From assembly GCF_014332695.1 (NCBI RefSeq), contig NZ_MBUA01000031.1, positions 62,001 through 126,000 on the forward strand: a stretch of DNA of 64,000 nucleotides, written 5' to 3'. The notes beneath the pieces were generated by a model. That model did not search any database and was not told the DNA's origin. It saw only the letters and a list, made by a program, of their open reading frames with translations. This document shows positions 1-8,732 of the stretch, piece after piece. The stretch comes from Flavihumibacter stibioxidans (GTDB lineage: Bacteria > Bacteroidota > Bacteroidia > Chitinophagales > Chitinophagaceae). The translations under genes were made by a program, and so were the position numbers. The first letter of the stretch is position 1, and each line of letters begins with the position of its first letter.

Positions 1-1115
1 AAGGAGTTACTCATCACAAAACTGGGGTGACCGGTGGCACAACCCAGGTTCACCAGGCGGCCTTCTGCAAGCAGGATGATGTCCTTTCCATCCACATTGT
101 AAATATCCACCTGTGGCTTAACAGTATCCTTGGTATGACCATAGTTGGTATTCAGCCAGGCAACATCAATCTCAATATCGAAGTGGCCGATATTACATAC
201 AATCGCCTTGTCCTTCATTACCTTGAAATGCTCGCCGGTGATAAGATCGCGGCAACCGGATGCAGTTACAATAATATCTGCCTCCTTCACGGCATCGATC
301 ATTTTCTTCACTTCAAAACCGTCCATGGCCGCCTGGAGGGCACAAATGGGATCGATTTCAGTAACGATCACCCTGCAGCCTGCACCGGCCAGGGAAGCTG
401 CGGAACCTTTTCCAACATCACCATATCCACCCACAACAGCAACTTTTCCGGCCAGCATTACATCAGTGGCGCGGCGGATTGCGTCCACCAGGGATTCCTT
501 GCAACCATACTTGTTATCGAATTTGCTCTTGGTTACAGAGTCGTTCACATTGATGGCAGGAATCGGCAAAGTGCCTTTTGCCATGCGCTCATAAAGGCGG
601 TGTACACCGGTGGTAGTTTCTTCACTCAGGCCTTTAATATGCTGAATCAGTTCCGGATATTTGTCAAAAACCATATTGGTGAGATCACCACCATCGTCAA
701 GAATCATATTCAGCGGACGGTCGGCAGCACCAAAAAACAGGGTTTGTTCGATGCACCAGTCGGCCTCCTCTACGGTTTGCCCTTTCCAGGCGAATACACC
801 AATACCTGCGGCTGCAATGGCTGCTGCAGCCTGGTCCTGGGTAGAGAAAATATTACAGGAGCTCCATTTTACTTCGGCACCAAGGGCTACAAGTGTTTCG
901 ATCAGGACGGCAGTCTGGATGGTCATATGAAGGCATCCGGCAATACGGGCACCTTTAAGTGGCTGGCTGGCACCATATTCTGCACGAAGGGCCATCAGAC
1001 CGGGCATTTCTGCTTCTGCCAGGCGGATTTCCTTGCGGCCCCATTCTGCCAGACTCATATCCTTCACTTTATAAGGTAGTGAAAAGTCAATATTTGATTT
1101 AACAACAGTAGACAT
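1..1115 (-). CDS. ahcY: Adenosylhomocysteinase (S-adenosylhomocysteine hydrolase), C-terminus cut by window edge
   Basis: Reversibly splits S-adenosylhomocysteine into adenosine and homocysteine in the cytoplasm, clearing the product of SAM-dependent methylations. The reverse strand reads without stops from ATG at 1115 ([20 protein letters not shown]) off the left edge, giving about 371 residues; bacterial homologues have about 430-470, so the C-terminal part lies outside. Visible family features are the [13 protein letters not shown]-terminal helix, the substrate region DDGGDLTNM, the NAD-binding glycine motif [11 protein letters not shown], and [10 protein letters not shown] near the cut. 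The start is supported by a Bacteroidota-type promoter just upstream (1139-1168), which leaves a leader of under about 25 bases. It looks like a single gene with its own promoter. Confidence 0.97.
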   Translation of the reverse strand, partial: MSTVVKSNIDFSLPYKVKDMSLAEWGRKEIRLAEAEMPGLMALRAEYGASQPLKGARIAGCLHMTIQTAVLIETLVALGAEVKWSSCNIFSTQDQAAAAIAAAGIGVFAWKGQTVEEADWCIEQTLFFGAADRPLNMILDDGGDLTNMVFDKYPELIQHIKGLSEETTTGVHRLYERMAKGTLPIPAINVNDSVTKSKFDNKYGCKESLVDAIRRATDVMLAGKVAVVGGYGDVGKGSAASLAGAGCRVIVTEIDPICALQAAMDGFEVKKMIDAVKEADIIVTASGCRDLITGEHFKVMKDKAIVCNIGHFDIEIDVAWLNTNYGHTKDTVKPQVDIYNVDGKDIILLAEGRLVNLGCATGHPSFVMSNS

Positions 1116-1138
1116 GTTTTTGATATTTAATTTCGCCG

Positions 1139-1168
1139 CAAAGGTACAAATTTGAAGGCCTTTACCAA
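1139..1168 (-). promoter_or_regulatory. Bacteroidota-type promoter of ahcY
   Basis: On the minus strand TTG (1168-1166), a 19-base spacer and TACCTTTG (1146-1139) match the phylum's primary sigma consensus TTG-N(17-23)-TAnnTTTG. Transcription would start close to 1131-1134, so the leader is too short for a riboswitch. Confidence 0.7.
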
Positions 1169-1223
1169 AAAGGGTTGAAAATTCATATCAGGATTTCTTA
1201 GATTGTGTAAACAATTCAAGGCC

Positions 1224-1526
1224 ATGATCGCATATGATACTTTATCGCAAGCTGTGAACGGGCTGAAGGAGCGGGGTTATAATATCGATTTCAATCTGTC
1301 TTTCGATTGCATCGTTTGTCATGAAACGCCTATCAACCTGATGCCTTCCGAGTTTGAAATTGTGGAGGTTCACCGCTTCGAAGGAATGACTAACCCTTCA
1401 GATTCATCCATTCTTTTTGCAATTGAGTCAAAACACGGGCATAAGGGGGTTCTGGTAAATGCCTATGGCATCTATTCGGACCCCATTAGTGACGAAATGA
1501 TCAAAAAGCTTTCGATACATCACTAA
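1224..1526 (+). CDS. Small conserved Bacteroidota protein of unknown function
   Basis: 100 residues from ATG at 1224; a TTG seven codons upstream is possible but less likely. The protein starts MIAYDTLSQAVNGLKERGY and contains CIVCHETPINLMPSEFEI and EVHRFEGMTNPSDSSILFAI. I recognise this as a small soluble family common in Bacteroidota that is often labelled phosphoribosylpyrophosphate synthetase. That label is not supported: at about 100 residues it is far too short and has no PRPP-binding loop. It has no signal peptide or membrane segment. It ends 6 bases before the convergent rhomboid gene. Function unknown. Confidence 0.8.
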   Translation: MIAYDTLSQAVNGLKERGYNIDFNLSFDCIVCHETPINLMPSEFEIVEVHRFEGMTNPSDSSILFAIESKHGHKGVLVNAYGIYSDPISDEMIKKLSIHH

Positions 1527-1532
1527 GGGATA

Positions 1533-2663
1533 TCAGGCACCGGTAAGTTTTTTGACCAATTCTTCAATTTCCAGGTTGTATTTTTCAATCTGGCTGTTGA
1601 ACTCATCTGTGTCATTTGAAATTGCCCGATGGGTTAATTCATACACCTTAATTCGCAGGTCACAGTAACGTTGCAGGCTCATGTTTTTTTGTTTAAGCTC
1701 ATCCGGTATATCCAGTCTTTCAATCTCTGTCAATACCTGTTTTGCTTCATTCCAATAATATACCCCTCTTTCAGTCAGCTCATACAACAGGTTTTCCCTG
1801 TTCTCCGTATTGACACCATACACTTCCAATGCAGATTTTTCGAGCATGGCAAACCGTTTCATTTTTTCCTCATAAATACCAATGTGATCGGTTACTGTCT
1901 GAAATACCATTGTTATGATCAACAGGAAACCCACGGTCAGGCCGATGGTCGTATTCCTCAGAAGGCTCCTGTTAAATGGTTCGGAAATGGAGTGGGCATA
2001 AATGCGGCCGATCAGAAACCCTGAAACCAGTCCACCAATATGAGCGGCATTGTCAAATTTAAATGCCTGTCCGGCAGCAAGGTTGTAAACAATAAACACA
2101 ATCATGCTGGTCAGCTCATCTTTTCTCCTGACCATGGGAATGTATTTTACCGTTAGTAATGCCAGGTAGAGTCCATACATTCCGAAGATAGCACCTGAGG
2201 CGCCTGCGCTTACCACATAACTATTAAAATATAAACTGACGACGCTGCCGCCGACACCGGATAGGATATAAGCGGTTGTAAATCGAAGTTTTCCAATTGT
2301 TGGCTCCAGGATTCTGCCGATATAATACAGCGCATACATATTCATCAGCAGGTGAAGGATGCCGTAGTGCAGGAAACAAGCGGTTAAAAGCCGGAACCAC
2401 CCTCCATCAAGGGTTTCAGGCCTGAAATTGCCACCCCATTTCACCATATCTTCTACGTCCGGCGACAGCCAGTTTACACCGGAAACCACCATTGCTGCAT
2501 AGATCAAAACATTAATGGTTATGATCAGGGTGGTTATCCCAAAAGTATTGAAAGGAGCTGGTGTTCCGGTTGAAGATTCCGTGTGGGCTTGCGCGCTTGC
2601 CTTTTCTGTTTGTGAATTGGTCTCATAAACAGAACTATCTGAATTATTATTGAAATTATCCAA
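1533..2663 (-). CDS. Rhomboid-family intramembrane serine protease
   Basis: Integral membrane protease of 376 residues expected to cleave membrane-anchored substrates inside the bilayer. A hydrophilic, Ser/Thr/Asn-rich N-terminus (about 40 residues) precedes the six-segment rhomboid core. The catalytic serine lies in GASGAIFGMYGLYLALL and the catalytic histidine in NAAHIGGLVSGFLIGR; the HYGILHLLMNMYALYYIG segment is also typical. A C-terminal cytoplasmic region of about 130 residues, Glu/Lys-rich and probably helical, follows the last membrane segment. It is the last gene of a minus-strand run that starts near 5829 and lies 42 bases after the NUDIX gene. The substrate cannot be deduced. A second, shorter rhomboid is at 13941-14585. 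Confidence 0.92.
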   Translation of the reverse strand: MDNFNNNSDSSVYETNSQTEKASAQAHTESSTGTPAPFNTFGITTLIITINVLIYAAMVVSGVNWLSPDVEDMVKWGGNFRPETLDGGWFRLLTACFLHYGILHLLMNMYALYYIGRILEPTIGKLRFTTAYILSGVGGSVVSLYFNSYVVSAGASGAIFGMYGLYLALLTVKYIPMVRRKDELTSMIVFIVYNLAAGQAFKFDNAAHIGGLVSGFLIGRIYAHSISEPFNRSLLRNTTIGLTVGFLLIITMVFQTVTDHIGIYEEKMKRFAMLEKSALEVYGVNTENRENLLYELTERGVYYWNEAKQVLTEIERLDIPDELKQKNMSLQRYCDLRIKVYELTHRAISNDTDEFNSQIEKYNLEIEELVKKLTGA

Positions 2664-2705
2664 GGGTAAAAATTTCCCTATAAAGTACTGCCAGTAATCA
2701 ATTAA

Positions 2706-3173
2706 TCAAAATTTATCGAAGTTATTTTTGACCAGGTTTGCAACAACCTTGTCAATTGGCAGTGTCACTGCTTTTTCATCGAATGACTCCCAGTTAATAA
2801 ACCGGAAGGTTTCTATCTCTTTTTTCTGTTCATATATCCGAAGTTGGTCTTCATCAAAATCAAACGGTTCGGAACGTAAAGGCACTTTAATCTGTTCCCG
2901 GGCATGGGCAAAATAATAGATAGATATGATCTGGTGCTCCGGATTGAATGCGCTCATCTGGAAAAAATCCGTGGTATAGATATGTGAACCGATGGTCACA
3001 TCCAGGTTCATCTCTTCCATGAATTCTCTTTTGAGGCAGTCGCGGGTTCCTTCCCCGAATTCGAGGCCACCTCCCGGAAACTTGGTATAAAATCCACCAC
3101 GGATTTTTTCATCACTTACAAGTACCTGTTGCTGCTCATTGATGAGGATACCGTACACACGAACGTTAAACAT
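2706..3173 (-). CDS. NUDIX hydrolase
   Basis: Cytoplasmic hydrolase of nucleoside-diphosphate-linked compounds, 155 residues. The NUDIX box is present as GGGLEFGEGTRDCLKREF followed by MEEMNL, with the REx2EE metal-binding core; the usual glycine after EE is replaced by N. I place the start at ATG 3173 (MFNVRVYGILINEQQQ). The reading frame extends to 3209, but that would overlap corA, whereas 3173 leaves a 5-base gap after the corA stop. The tight spacing suggests co-transcription with corA and dapF. The substrate is unknown; the fold resembles MutT/ADP-ribose pyrophosphatase-type proteins. Confidence 0.9.
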   Translation of the reverse strand: MFNVRVYGILINEQQQVLVSDEKIRGGFYTKFPGGGLEFGEGTRDCLKREFMEEMNLDVTIGSHIYTTDFFQMSAFNPEHQIISIYYFAHAREQIKVPLRSEPFDFDEDQLRIYEQKKEIETFRFINWESFDEKAVTLPIDKVVANLVKNNFDKF

Positions 3174-3178
3174 TGTAT

Positions 3179-4117
3179 TCAGAATAATTTCTTTTTCAGG
3201 AAAAACCATCCGATGACCAGCGAGATGGCCATGGACAGAAAGACCGGAATATAAAACGCAAATGGGGAATCTGCATAGGGGATGGGTACATTCATGCCAT
3301 AAATACTCGCTACCAATACGGGAAAACTAAGGGTTATGGTAATTACGGAGAGCCTTTTCAGGACTTCGTTCTGGTTGTTTGCAATGATGCTGGCAAAGGC
3401 ATCCAGGGTACTCGAAAGGATATTGGTATAAATATTGGCCATTTCGAGGGCCTGGGAATTATCAACAATAAGGTCGTTCAGGATTTCTTTCTCCTCTTCA
3501 TTCAGCCCCATGAAATTGGTACGTTCCAGTTTAATCAGCAACAGTTCATTGCTTCGGAGTGCTGTAACAAAATACACAAGGCTTTTCTGTATCCTCATCA
3601 GTTGCAACAATTCCTCGTTCCTGTTGGCGTCATATAGTTTTTGTTCAAGAAGGTTCCTCTTGTGGTTGATTTCCTTCAGGAATTCCATATAATTCTGAAC
3701 TACTTTCTCAATGATTTTCAGGACCATCAGCTTACGGTTGTCCGGATGCCGGTTCTGAAAAGTATTCAGGAATTTTTTGATCGCATCGTTTTCGAAAGAG
3801 TTGACCGTAACGATCTGGTTGTGGGTAAGGATGATACAAATCGGAATGGTGATATAGTATGCATCGCTGTCGTTGAAAGAATTATTCTCCGTGGGGGTTT
3901 TAATTACGATCAGTTTGACATTGTCTTCTTCTTCAAAGCGGGTGCGTTCATCAATATCAAGTGAATCAGTCAAAAAATCAAGGGGTATATCCAATTCGGA
4001 GGATAATTCGGTAAACTCCTCCTGTTTAAGGGGGGGCAATACATTTACCCATACACCATTTTCAGGCTTATTGATAGCAACGGTCTGGTGGTCTATATTT
4101 TTGAAGTACTGGATCAC
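3179..4117 (-). CDS. corA: CorA-family divalent cation transporter
   Basis: Inner-membrane magnesium or cobalt channel, 312 residues. It has a long soluble N-terminal domain (about 1-245) rich in charged helices, then two C-terminal membrane segments. The signature YGMNVP sits at the end of the first segment, followed by the short loop IPYADSPFAFY and the last segment ending FFLKKKLF. The start is GTG at 4117, because an in-frame TAA (the dapF stop, 4135-4133) lies just upstream. It is 15 bases downstream of dapF and 5 bases upstream of the NUDIX gene, in one minus-strand run. The metal specificity (Mg, Co or Zn) cannot be told from sequence. Confidence 0.93.
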   Translation of the reverse strand: MIQYFKNIDHQTVAINKPENGVWVNVLPPLKQEEFTELSSELDIPLDFLTDSLDIDERTRFEEEDNVKLIVIKTPTENNSFNDSDAYYITIPICIILTHNQIVTVNSFENDAIKKFLNTFQNRHPDNRKLMVLKIIEKVVQNYMEFLKEINHKRNLLEQKLYDANRNEELLQLMRIQKSLVYFVTALRSNELLLIKLERTNFMGLNEEEKEILNDLIVDNSQALEMANIYTNILSSTLDAFASIIANNQNEVLKRLSVITITLSFPVLVASIYGMNVPIPYADSPFAFYIPVFLSMAISLVIGWFFLKKKLF

Positions 4118-4132
4118 GCCTGCAAAATAGGT

Positions 4133-4921
4133 TTATTGTGGTAAAAGGATAGTTCCTTCAAAAACTTTTTCAGCGGGGCCACACAGCCAAACATTGGTAA
4201 AACTGCCATCCCTGTTGCGTTCAAACTCTACCGATAGCCTTCCCCCGCGGGTGATTACGCTGACTTCATTAAAGCCCTGTTCATTGTGGAAGTTGGCAAT
4301 AGCGCTGGCGGTAACCCCCGTACCACAACTCAGGGTCTCATCTTCGACTCCCCTTTCATAGGTACGCACCATGATTTCGTCCTCAGATCTTGGTTCCACG
4401 AAATTAACATTTAAGCCGCCGGGCTGAAAGGCATGACTGTAGCGGATTTCCCTTCCTTTGTTAAAAACGTCAAAGGTATCCAGGTTCTGCACGGTTTTTA
4501 CATAATGGGGCGATCCTGTGTTCATTACTTCATCGCCATGGTGTTCTTTTACTTCTGTTACGTCCTGCATTTTCAGCCTGACATCCCCCCGTTCATCAAT
4601 CTCTGCTTCATGCGGCCCGTCCGTTGCAATAAAGCTGTAGCTGGTACGGACTATACCCATGTGAAATGCAAACTTGACCAGGCATCGGCCGCCGTTGCCG
4701 CACATCGAACTCTCATTGCCGTCTGAATTGAAATACTTCATTTCAAAATCATACCCTTCCCTGGCATTCAGTAGCATCAACCCGTCTGCACCGATCCCAA
4801 ACCTGCGGTTACATAAAAAATGAATCTCCTCATTGGTTAATGAATTGTAACGCTGATCCCGGTTGTCGAGAATGACAAAATCATTTCCCGTACCCTGGTA
4901 TTTGTAGAATGAAAGTTCCAT
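4133..4921 (-). CDS. dapF: Diaminopimelate epimerase
   Basis: Converts LL- to meso-diaminopimelate in lysine and peptidoglycan synthesis, in the cytoplasm. It has 262 residues, normal length. Both catalytic cysteines are present, in SSMCGNGGRC and in LSCGTGVTASA, with the typical N-terminus FYKYQGTGNDFVILDN and FGIGADGLM. ATG at 4921 is the clear start. It lies between the nucleoside phosphorylase (32 bases upstream) and corA (15 bases downstream), so it is probably part of a mixed operon. A meso-DAP peptidoglycan fits a Gram-negative Bacteroidota. Confidence 0.97.
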   Translation of the reverse strand: MELSFYKYQGTGNDFVILDNRDQRYNSLTNEEIHFLCNRRFGIGADGLMLLNAREGYDFEMKYFNSDGNESSMCGNGGRCLVKFAFHMGIVRTSYSFIATDGPHEAEIDERGDVRLKMQDVTEVKEHHGDEVMNTGSPHYVKTVQNLDTFDVFNKGREIRYSHAFQPGGLNVNFVEPRSEDEIMVRTYERGVEDETLSCGTGVTASAIANFHNEQGFNEVSVITRGGRLSVEFERNRDGSFTNVWLCGPAEKVFEGTILLPQ

Positions 4922-4953
4922 AACGTTAAACCTGTTTGGGTTTTGATGTTAAA

Positions 4954-5829
4954 TCAGATCCCGGCAATGATGCCAAGCGTTTTTTCAATCAGTTTTTCTA
5001 CTGCGGCCTGGCCGTCTTTTGAGAATTCTTTTACCACCCTGTTGGCCACGATGGCATTCAGGCTCAGGCACTGGTGGCCGAGTAATCGTCCCAATCCATA
5101 AATAGCCGAAGTTTCCATTTCAAAGTTAGTGATCCTGTACTGACCAAAACGAAAATCTGTCAATCTGTCTACCAGGTCCGGATTGCTCAGTCCCAACCGA
5201 AGGACCCTGCCCTGGGGACCATAGAAACCCGGACAGGTTACGGTTATGCCCGAGTGATAGCCATCTACAAAATGTTTTAGCAGTGAGCCTGCGGCACTAC
5301 TGATATAGGGTTGTGTAAACTGATTATGAACCTGGGTTTGTGTCAGGAAGGCTTGTAAAAGCTGTTGTTCTTCTTCATTCTGTTCCAGTCTGTAAAAGTT
5401 CAGAAGGTTATCGATTCCGAGACCGTGGGTGCCCGCTACAAAACCATCAACCGGTATATCGGCCTGTAGTGAACCGGAAGTGCCAATTCGAAATATTGAA
5501 AGGCTGGTCAGTTCCGGCCTGATTGTCCTGGTGTCAAAATTTATATTGGCGAGAGCGTCCAGCTCATTCATAACAATATCAATATTGTCGGGGCCGATGC
5601 CGGTTGATACCACTGAAATTTGTTTTTTACCAATCCATCCGGTATGTGTAATGAATTCGCGATGCTGGCGCTGGTAGTCGATCCTGTCAAAATGCCTGCT
5701 GATGGCTTTAACCCTGTCGGGATCTCCAACGGTAATGATGGTGTTGGCCAATTCTTCCGGACGCAGATCAAGATGATATATGGCTCCGCGGTTATTAATA
5801 ATTAATTCTGATGGTGCAATAGATTTCAT
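4954..5829 (-). CDS. Nucleoside phosphorylase, uridine-phosphorylase-like
   Basis: Cytoplasmic salvage enzyme that would phosphorolyse a nucleoside to base plus ribose-1-phosphate. 291 residues from ATG 5829 (MKSIAPSELIINNRG); a frame open to 5871 adds 14 residues with a weaker start. Family features are the phosphate-binding region ITVGDPDRVKAI, STGIGPDNIDIVMNELDAL, FRIGTSGSLQADIPVDGFV and the late nucleoside-binding motif FEMETSAIYGLGRLLG. The last motif is typical of the hexameric PNP/UDP family. Uridine is the likely substrate by similarity to Bacteroidota homologues, but purine nucleosides are not excluded. It is the first gene of the minus-strand run to dapF-corA-NUDIX-rhomboid. Confidence 0.88.
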   Translation of the reverse strand: MKSIAPSELIINNRGAIYHLDLRPEELANTIITVGDPDRVKAISRHFDRIDYQRQHREFITHTGWIGKKQISVVSTGIGPDNIDIVMNELDALANINFDTRTIRPELTSLSIFRIGTSGSLQADIPVDGFVAGTHGLGIDNLLNFYRLEQNEEEQQLLQAFLTQTQVHNQFTQPYISSAAGSLLKHFVDGYHSGITVTCPGFYGPQGRVLRLGLSNPDLVDRLTDFRFGQYRITNFEMETSAIYGLGRLLGHQCLSLNAIVANRVVKEFSKDGQAAVEKLIEKTLGIIAGI

Positions 5830-5865
5830 ACTTAAGGCGTTTAAGAGAAGATTTTCGGAATGAAT

Positions 5866-5897
5866 TTGCAACGAATGTATAAAAATCCCTAAATTCG
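5866..5897 (+). promoter_or_regulatory. Promoter of tRNA-Cys
   Basis: TTG (5866-5868), a 21-base spacer and TAAATTCG (5890-5897) match the Bacteroidota promoter with one change in the -7 box. The box ends 16 bases before the mature tRNA. The same 21-base spacing is seen at tRNA-Arg. Confidence 0.55.
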
Positions 5898-5913
5898 TGC
5901 CCGATTCAAAAAT

Positions 5914-5987
5914 GGTCCTGTGGCCGAGTGGCTAGGCAGAGCTCTGCAAAAGCTTCTACAGCAGTTCGAATCTGCTCGGGACCTCCA
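5914..5987 (+). tRNA. tRNA-Cys (GCA)
   Basis: Complete cloverleaf. Acceptor GGTCCTG pairs with CGGGACC (one T-G pair), the D stem is GCC/GGC, and the anticodon arm AGCT-CTGCAAA-AGCT gives anticodon GCA. The T arm is AGCAG-TTCGAAT-CTGCT. Discriminator T is followed by an encoded CCA (5985-5987). Confidence 0.96.
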
Positions 5988-5988
5988 A

Positions 5989-6028
5989 AAAGATCACAGT
6001 TATTATAATGATACTGTGATCTTTTTTT
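5989..6028 (+). terminator. Rho-independent terminator of tRNA-Cys
   Basis: Begins 2 bases after the CCA end. A stem AAAGATCACAGT / ACTGTGATCTTT around an AT-rich loop is followed by a run of seven T. Confidence 0.9.
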
Positions 6029-6045
6029 ATGATTAAATTTCAAGC

Positions 6046-6441
6046 ATGAAATATTCCAATCAGATTGGCGCGGTAGCAGCTGCTGCAGTTATCATTTCCT
6101 GTTTTATGTCATGGATCAGTATTCCTGACCTCGGGATTGTGGTAACCGGGTTCAGGACCGAGAAAACCGGGTTTGGCATGCCGGGACTAATCAATACTTT
6201 CATGAGCAGTATTTCATTTGTTTTATTCCTGCTGCCAAAAGTATGGGCCAAGAGGAGTAATTTATTCTTCACAGGTTTCAACCTTGCCTGGGCATTCCGG
6301 AATATGATCCTAGTATCTACCTGTCATGGCGGAGATTGCCCTGTAAAGCAGGCCGGCTTGTACCTGTTGATGGCAGGATCAGCCATTCAGATGATCATGG
6401 CAGTTTTTCCCCAGGTAAAACTGGAAGGAAATAAATCATAA
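6046..6441 (+). CDS. Small multi-pass membrane protein, unknown function
   Basis: 131 residues, MKYSNQIGAVAAAAVIISCFMSW at the start, with about four hydrophobic segments: near residues 7-24, 45-65, 70-90 and 100-120. A short loop STCHGGDCPVKQ holds two cysteines that could form a disulfide or bind metal. I recognise no named family. It starts 18 bases after the tRNA-Cys terminator and ends at a strong palindromic terminator shared with convergent rocD, so it is probably a single gene. Coding is supported by uninterrupted membrane-protein character and by the fit between the two terminators. Confidence 0.75.
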   Translation: MKYSNQIGAVAAAAVIISCFMSWISIPDLGIVVTGFRTEKTGFGMPGLINTFMSSISFVLFLLPKVWAKRSNLFFTGFNLAWAFRNMILVSTCHGGDCPVKQAGLYLLMAGSAIQMIMAVFPQVKLEGNKS

Positions 6442-6442
6442 A

Positions 6443-6466
6443 AAAAAAGCCCCGCGGGGCTTTTTT
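6443..6466. terminator. Bidirectional palindromic terminator
   Basis: A perfect 24-base palindrome: six A, GCCCCG, CGGGGC, six T. It gives a GC stem followed by a T run on both strands, so it can serve the membrane-protein gene (+) and rocD (-). Confidence 0.93.
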
Positions 6467-6479
6467 AACTTCTATTAGC

Positions 6480-7712
6480 TTATAGCATTTGCAGGCAGCT
6501 GCCAATAATGCCTGTACAATCCATGATTTGTTCCCTTGTGATGGTGAGCGGCGGTGCAAAACGAATCTTATCACCATGGGTGGGTTTTGCCAGGAGGCCG
6601 GCATCTTTCAGGAAAAGACAAAGTTCCCAGGCAGCTTCAGGGTTGGAATGTTCAATGACTATGGCATTCAATAAGCCTTTTCCCCTGATGGTTTTAATAT
6701 ATGGTGATTGAAGACCAGCCAGTTCCTGGCGAAGCAGTTGGCCCATTTCTTCCGCATGTTCTGCCATCTTTTCGTCTTTCAGTACCTGTAAGGCTGTCAT
6801 CGCCACCGCGCAGGCAAGGGGATTGCCTCCATAAGTGGAACCATGCTCTCCCGGCTTGATATTCATCATGATAAAATCATCCGCCAAAACTGCGCTCACC
6901 GGCAAAACACCACCGCTTAATGCTTTCCCCAGAATTAAGATATCCGGGCGAACATTTTCATGATCACAAGCCAGCATCTTACCGGTTCTTGCCAGTCCGG
7001 TCTGGATCTCATCTGCAATAAACAGCACATTGTATCTTGAACAGAGTTCGCGCACACCGCTCAGGTATCCATCATGCGGAACCACCACGCCTGCTTCTCC
7101 CTGGATCGGTTCAACCATAAACGCCGCCACATGGGGATCCTGCAGGGCTTTTTCCAGGGAGGGGAGGTCGTTATAAGGGACAAGTTCAAATCCCGGCATA
7201 TAGGGGCCAAACTGCCTGTAACTGCTGGGGTCTGTTGATGAGGAGATGGCAGCCAGCGTACGGCCCCAGAAATTGTTTTCAGCAAAAATCACTTTGGCCT
7301 TATTTTCCGGAACGCCTTTTTTTACATAAGCCCAGCGCCTGGCGAGTTTGATGGCCGTTTCGCCACCTTCCACACCGGTATTCATGGGCAGTACCTTGTC
7401 GTATCCGAAATAATCGGTAATGTATTTTTCGTACTGTCCCAGCAGGTTGTTGTGGAAAGCACGGGATGTAAGGGTGAGTTTGCCCGCCTGCTCTACCAGA
7501 GACTGGATGATCCGCGGATGGCAATGTCCCTGGTTCACAGCACTGTAGCCGCTCAGGAAATCGTAATACCGTTTTCCATCCACATCCCAGAGAAACACAC
7601 CTTCGCCCTTGTTCAATACAACGGGAAGCGGATGATAATTATGGGCGCCGTATTGGTCTTCTAAATCGAGATAATATTGGGTCTTTTCAGATAATAAAGT
7701 AGTTGAAGTCAT
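6480..7712 (-). CDS. rocD: Ornithine aminotransferase
   Basis: PLP enzyme moving the delta-amino group of ornithine to 2-oxoglutarate, giving glutamate semialdehyde on the route to glutamate or proline. 410 residues from ATG 7712; a TTG at 7721 is in frame but less likely. Class III aminotransferase features are [17 protein letters not shown], the PLP contact [32 protein letters not shown], and the PLP lysine in [18 protein letters not shown]. The N-terminus [14 protein letters not shown] is typical of ornithine rather than acetylornithine aminotransferases. Together with the arginine deiminase and CtlX-like genes at 27-29.5 kb it suggests arginine catabolism, though the genes are not adjacent. 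Confidence 0.95.
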   Translation of the reverse strand: MTSTTLLSEKTQYYLDLEDQYGAHNYHPLPVVLNKGEGVFLWDVDGKRYYDFLSGYSAVNQGHCHPRIIQSLVEQAGKLTLTSRAFHNNLLGQYEKYITDYFGYDKVLPMNTGVEGGETAIKLARRWAYVKKGVPENKAKVIFAENNFWGRTLAAISSSTDPSSYRQFGPYMPGFELVPYNDLPSLEKALQDPHVAAFMVEPIQGEAGVVVPHDGYLSGVRELCSRYNVLFIADEIQTGLARTGKMLACDHENVRPDILILGKALSGGVLPVSAVLADDFIMMNIKPGEHGSTYGGNPLACAVAMTALQVLKDEKMAEHAEEMGQLLRQELAGLQSPYIKTIRGKGLLNAIVIEHSNPEAAWELCLFLKDAGLLAKPTHGDKIRFAPPLTITREQIMDCTGIIGSCLQML

Positions 7713-7894
7713 ACCAGACAAGTATTAAATAAAATAGTAATGAGTAAAAAAGGGCAGGGTCTGCCGCAGACAGTATGACTTTATCCTCGATGATCGAGAA
7801 AATCCAGGTTTCCGGAAAGGAAATCGTGTATGGTATTCAGGGAGATGATTGCCTGTAATTTAGGGGCAAGATAAATAAAAAATGGCAAGTATGC

Positions 7895-8713
7895 TTACCG
7901 CAGGTCGAGGGGAATTAGTTTACAGTTATCCGGGAAGTCCGCCAACGAATGATCGGGAAGAGTATTGAATATGCCGAACATAGTTGAACCGGTGCCGGTC
8001 ATCCCGGCAAAAATTGCGCCCTGTTCATATAGTTTAAGTTGAATGGTTTCAAGCTGTGGATATTCCTGGAATACTATTTTTTCAAAATCATTTTCAAGGT
8101 TGTTTTTCCAGTTGGATATGGGTTGTTGCACCAAATCTGGAAGGTAGGTCTGGTGCTGTTTGAGCGTTAACTGGTTAAAGGCCCATGGCGTACTGATGTG
8201 CAGACCAGGATTAACCAGCAGGATCTTTTTTCCGGTAAGGTCGGGTACGTTTACCGGGGCCATCAATTCACCTCGGCCTGTGGCATAAACCGGCTTGTTT
8301 AATATAAAAAATGGACAATCGCTTCCCAGCCTAAGGGCATAGGTCAGTAATTTTTCTTCAGGTATATCAAGCCGGAACAGGTCATTCAGGAGCAGGAGCG
8401 TAAATGCACCATCGGCAGAACCTCCGCCCAGTCCGGCTCCCATGGGAATATTTTTATGCAGGTGCATGGCAACCGGCGCTAACTGGTAATCTTGTTGCAG
8501 CAATTTCCAGGCTTTTACGCAAAGGTTATTATCTGCAGAAGCATCGATCACCAGCCCGCTGGAAGTAAAGGAGAATTTCTCTGCCCGTACTGCCTCGAGC
8601 ACATCAGTACAACTGACAGGATAAAAAACGGTGGCGATATCATGATAGCCATCCGGCCTTCTGGCAGTAACCTGGAGGCCCAGGTTTATCTTGGCATTGG
8701 GAAATACTATCAC
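7895..8713 (-). CDS. ispE: 4-diphosphocytidyl-2-C-methyl-D-erythritol kinase
   Basis: GHMP-family kinase that phosphorylates CDP-methylerythritol in the non-mevalonate isoprenoid pathway. 272 residues, starting at GTG 8713 (MIVFPNAKINLGLQVT). The N-terminal NAKINLGL motif, the ATP-binding PMGAGLGGGSADGAF and the C-terminal MTGTGSTMFGIF are all present. The start lies 19 bases after the DUF151 stop, so both are probably on one transcript. The 182 bases to rocD on the other side hold no gene that I can see. Confidence 0.95.
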   Translation of the reverse strand: MIVFPNAKINLGLQVTARRPDGYHDIATVFYPVSCTDVLEAVRAEKFSFTSSGLVIDASADNNLCVKAWKLLQQDYQLAPVAMHLHKNIPMGAGLGGGSADGAFTLLLLNDLFRLDIPEEKLLTYALRLGSDCPFFILNKPVYATGRGELMAPVNVPDLTGKKILLVNPGLHISTPWAFNQLTLKQHQTYLPDLVQQPISNWKNNLENDFEKIVFQEYPQLETIQLKLYEQGAIFAGMTGTGSTMFGIFNTLPDHSLADFPDNCKLIPLDLR

Positions 8714-8732
8714 AGCCCGGAGGGTTTAACCT

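Noticed and set aside
27-1079. Plus-strand open frame of 350 codons at the left edge
   Set aside because: It is the antisense shadow of ahcY, whose minus-strand reading has all family motifs and a promoter.
1116-1138. SAH or SAM riboswitch before ahcY
   Set aside because: The promoter lies so close to the start that the leader is too short for any known class.
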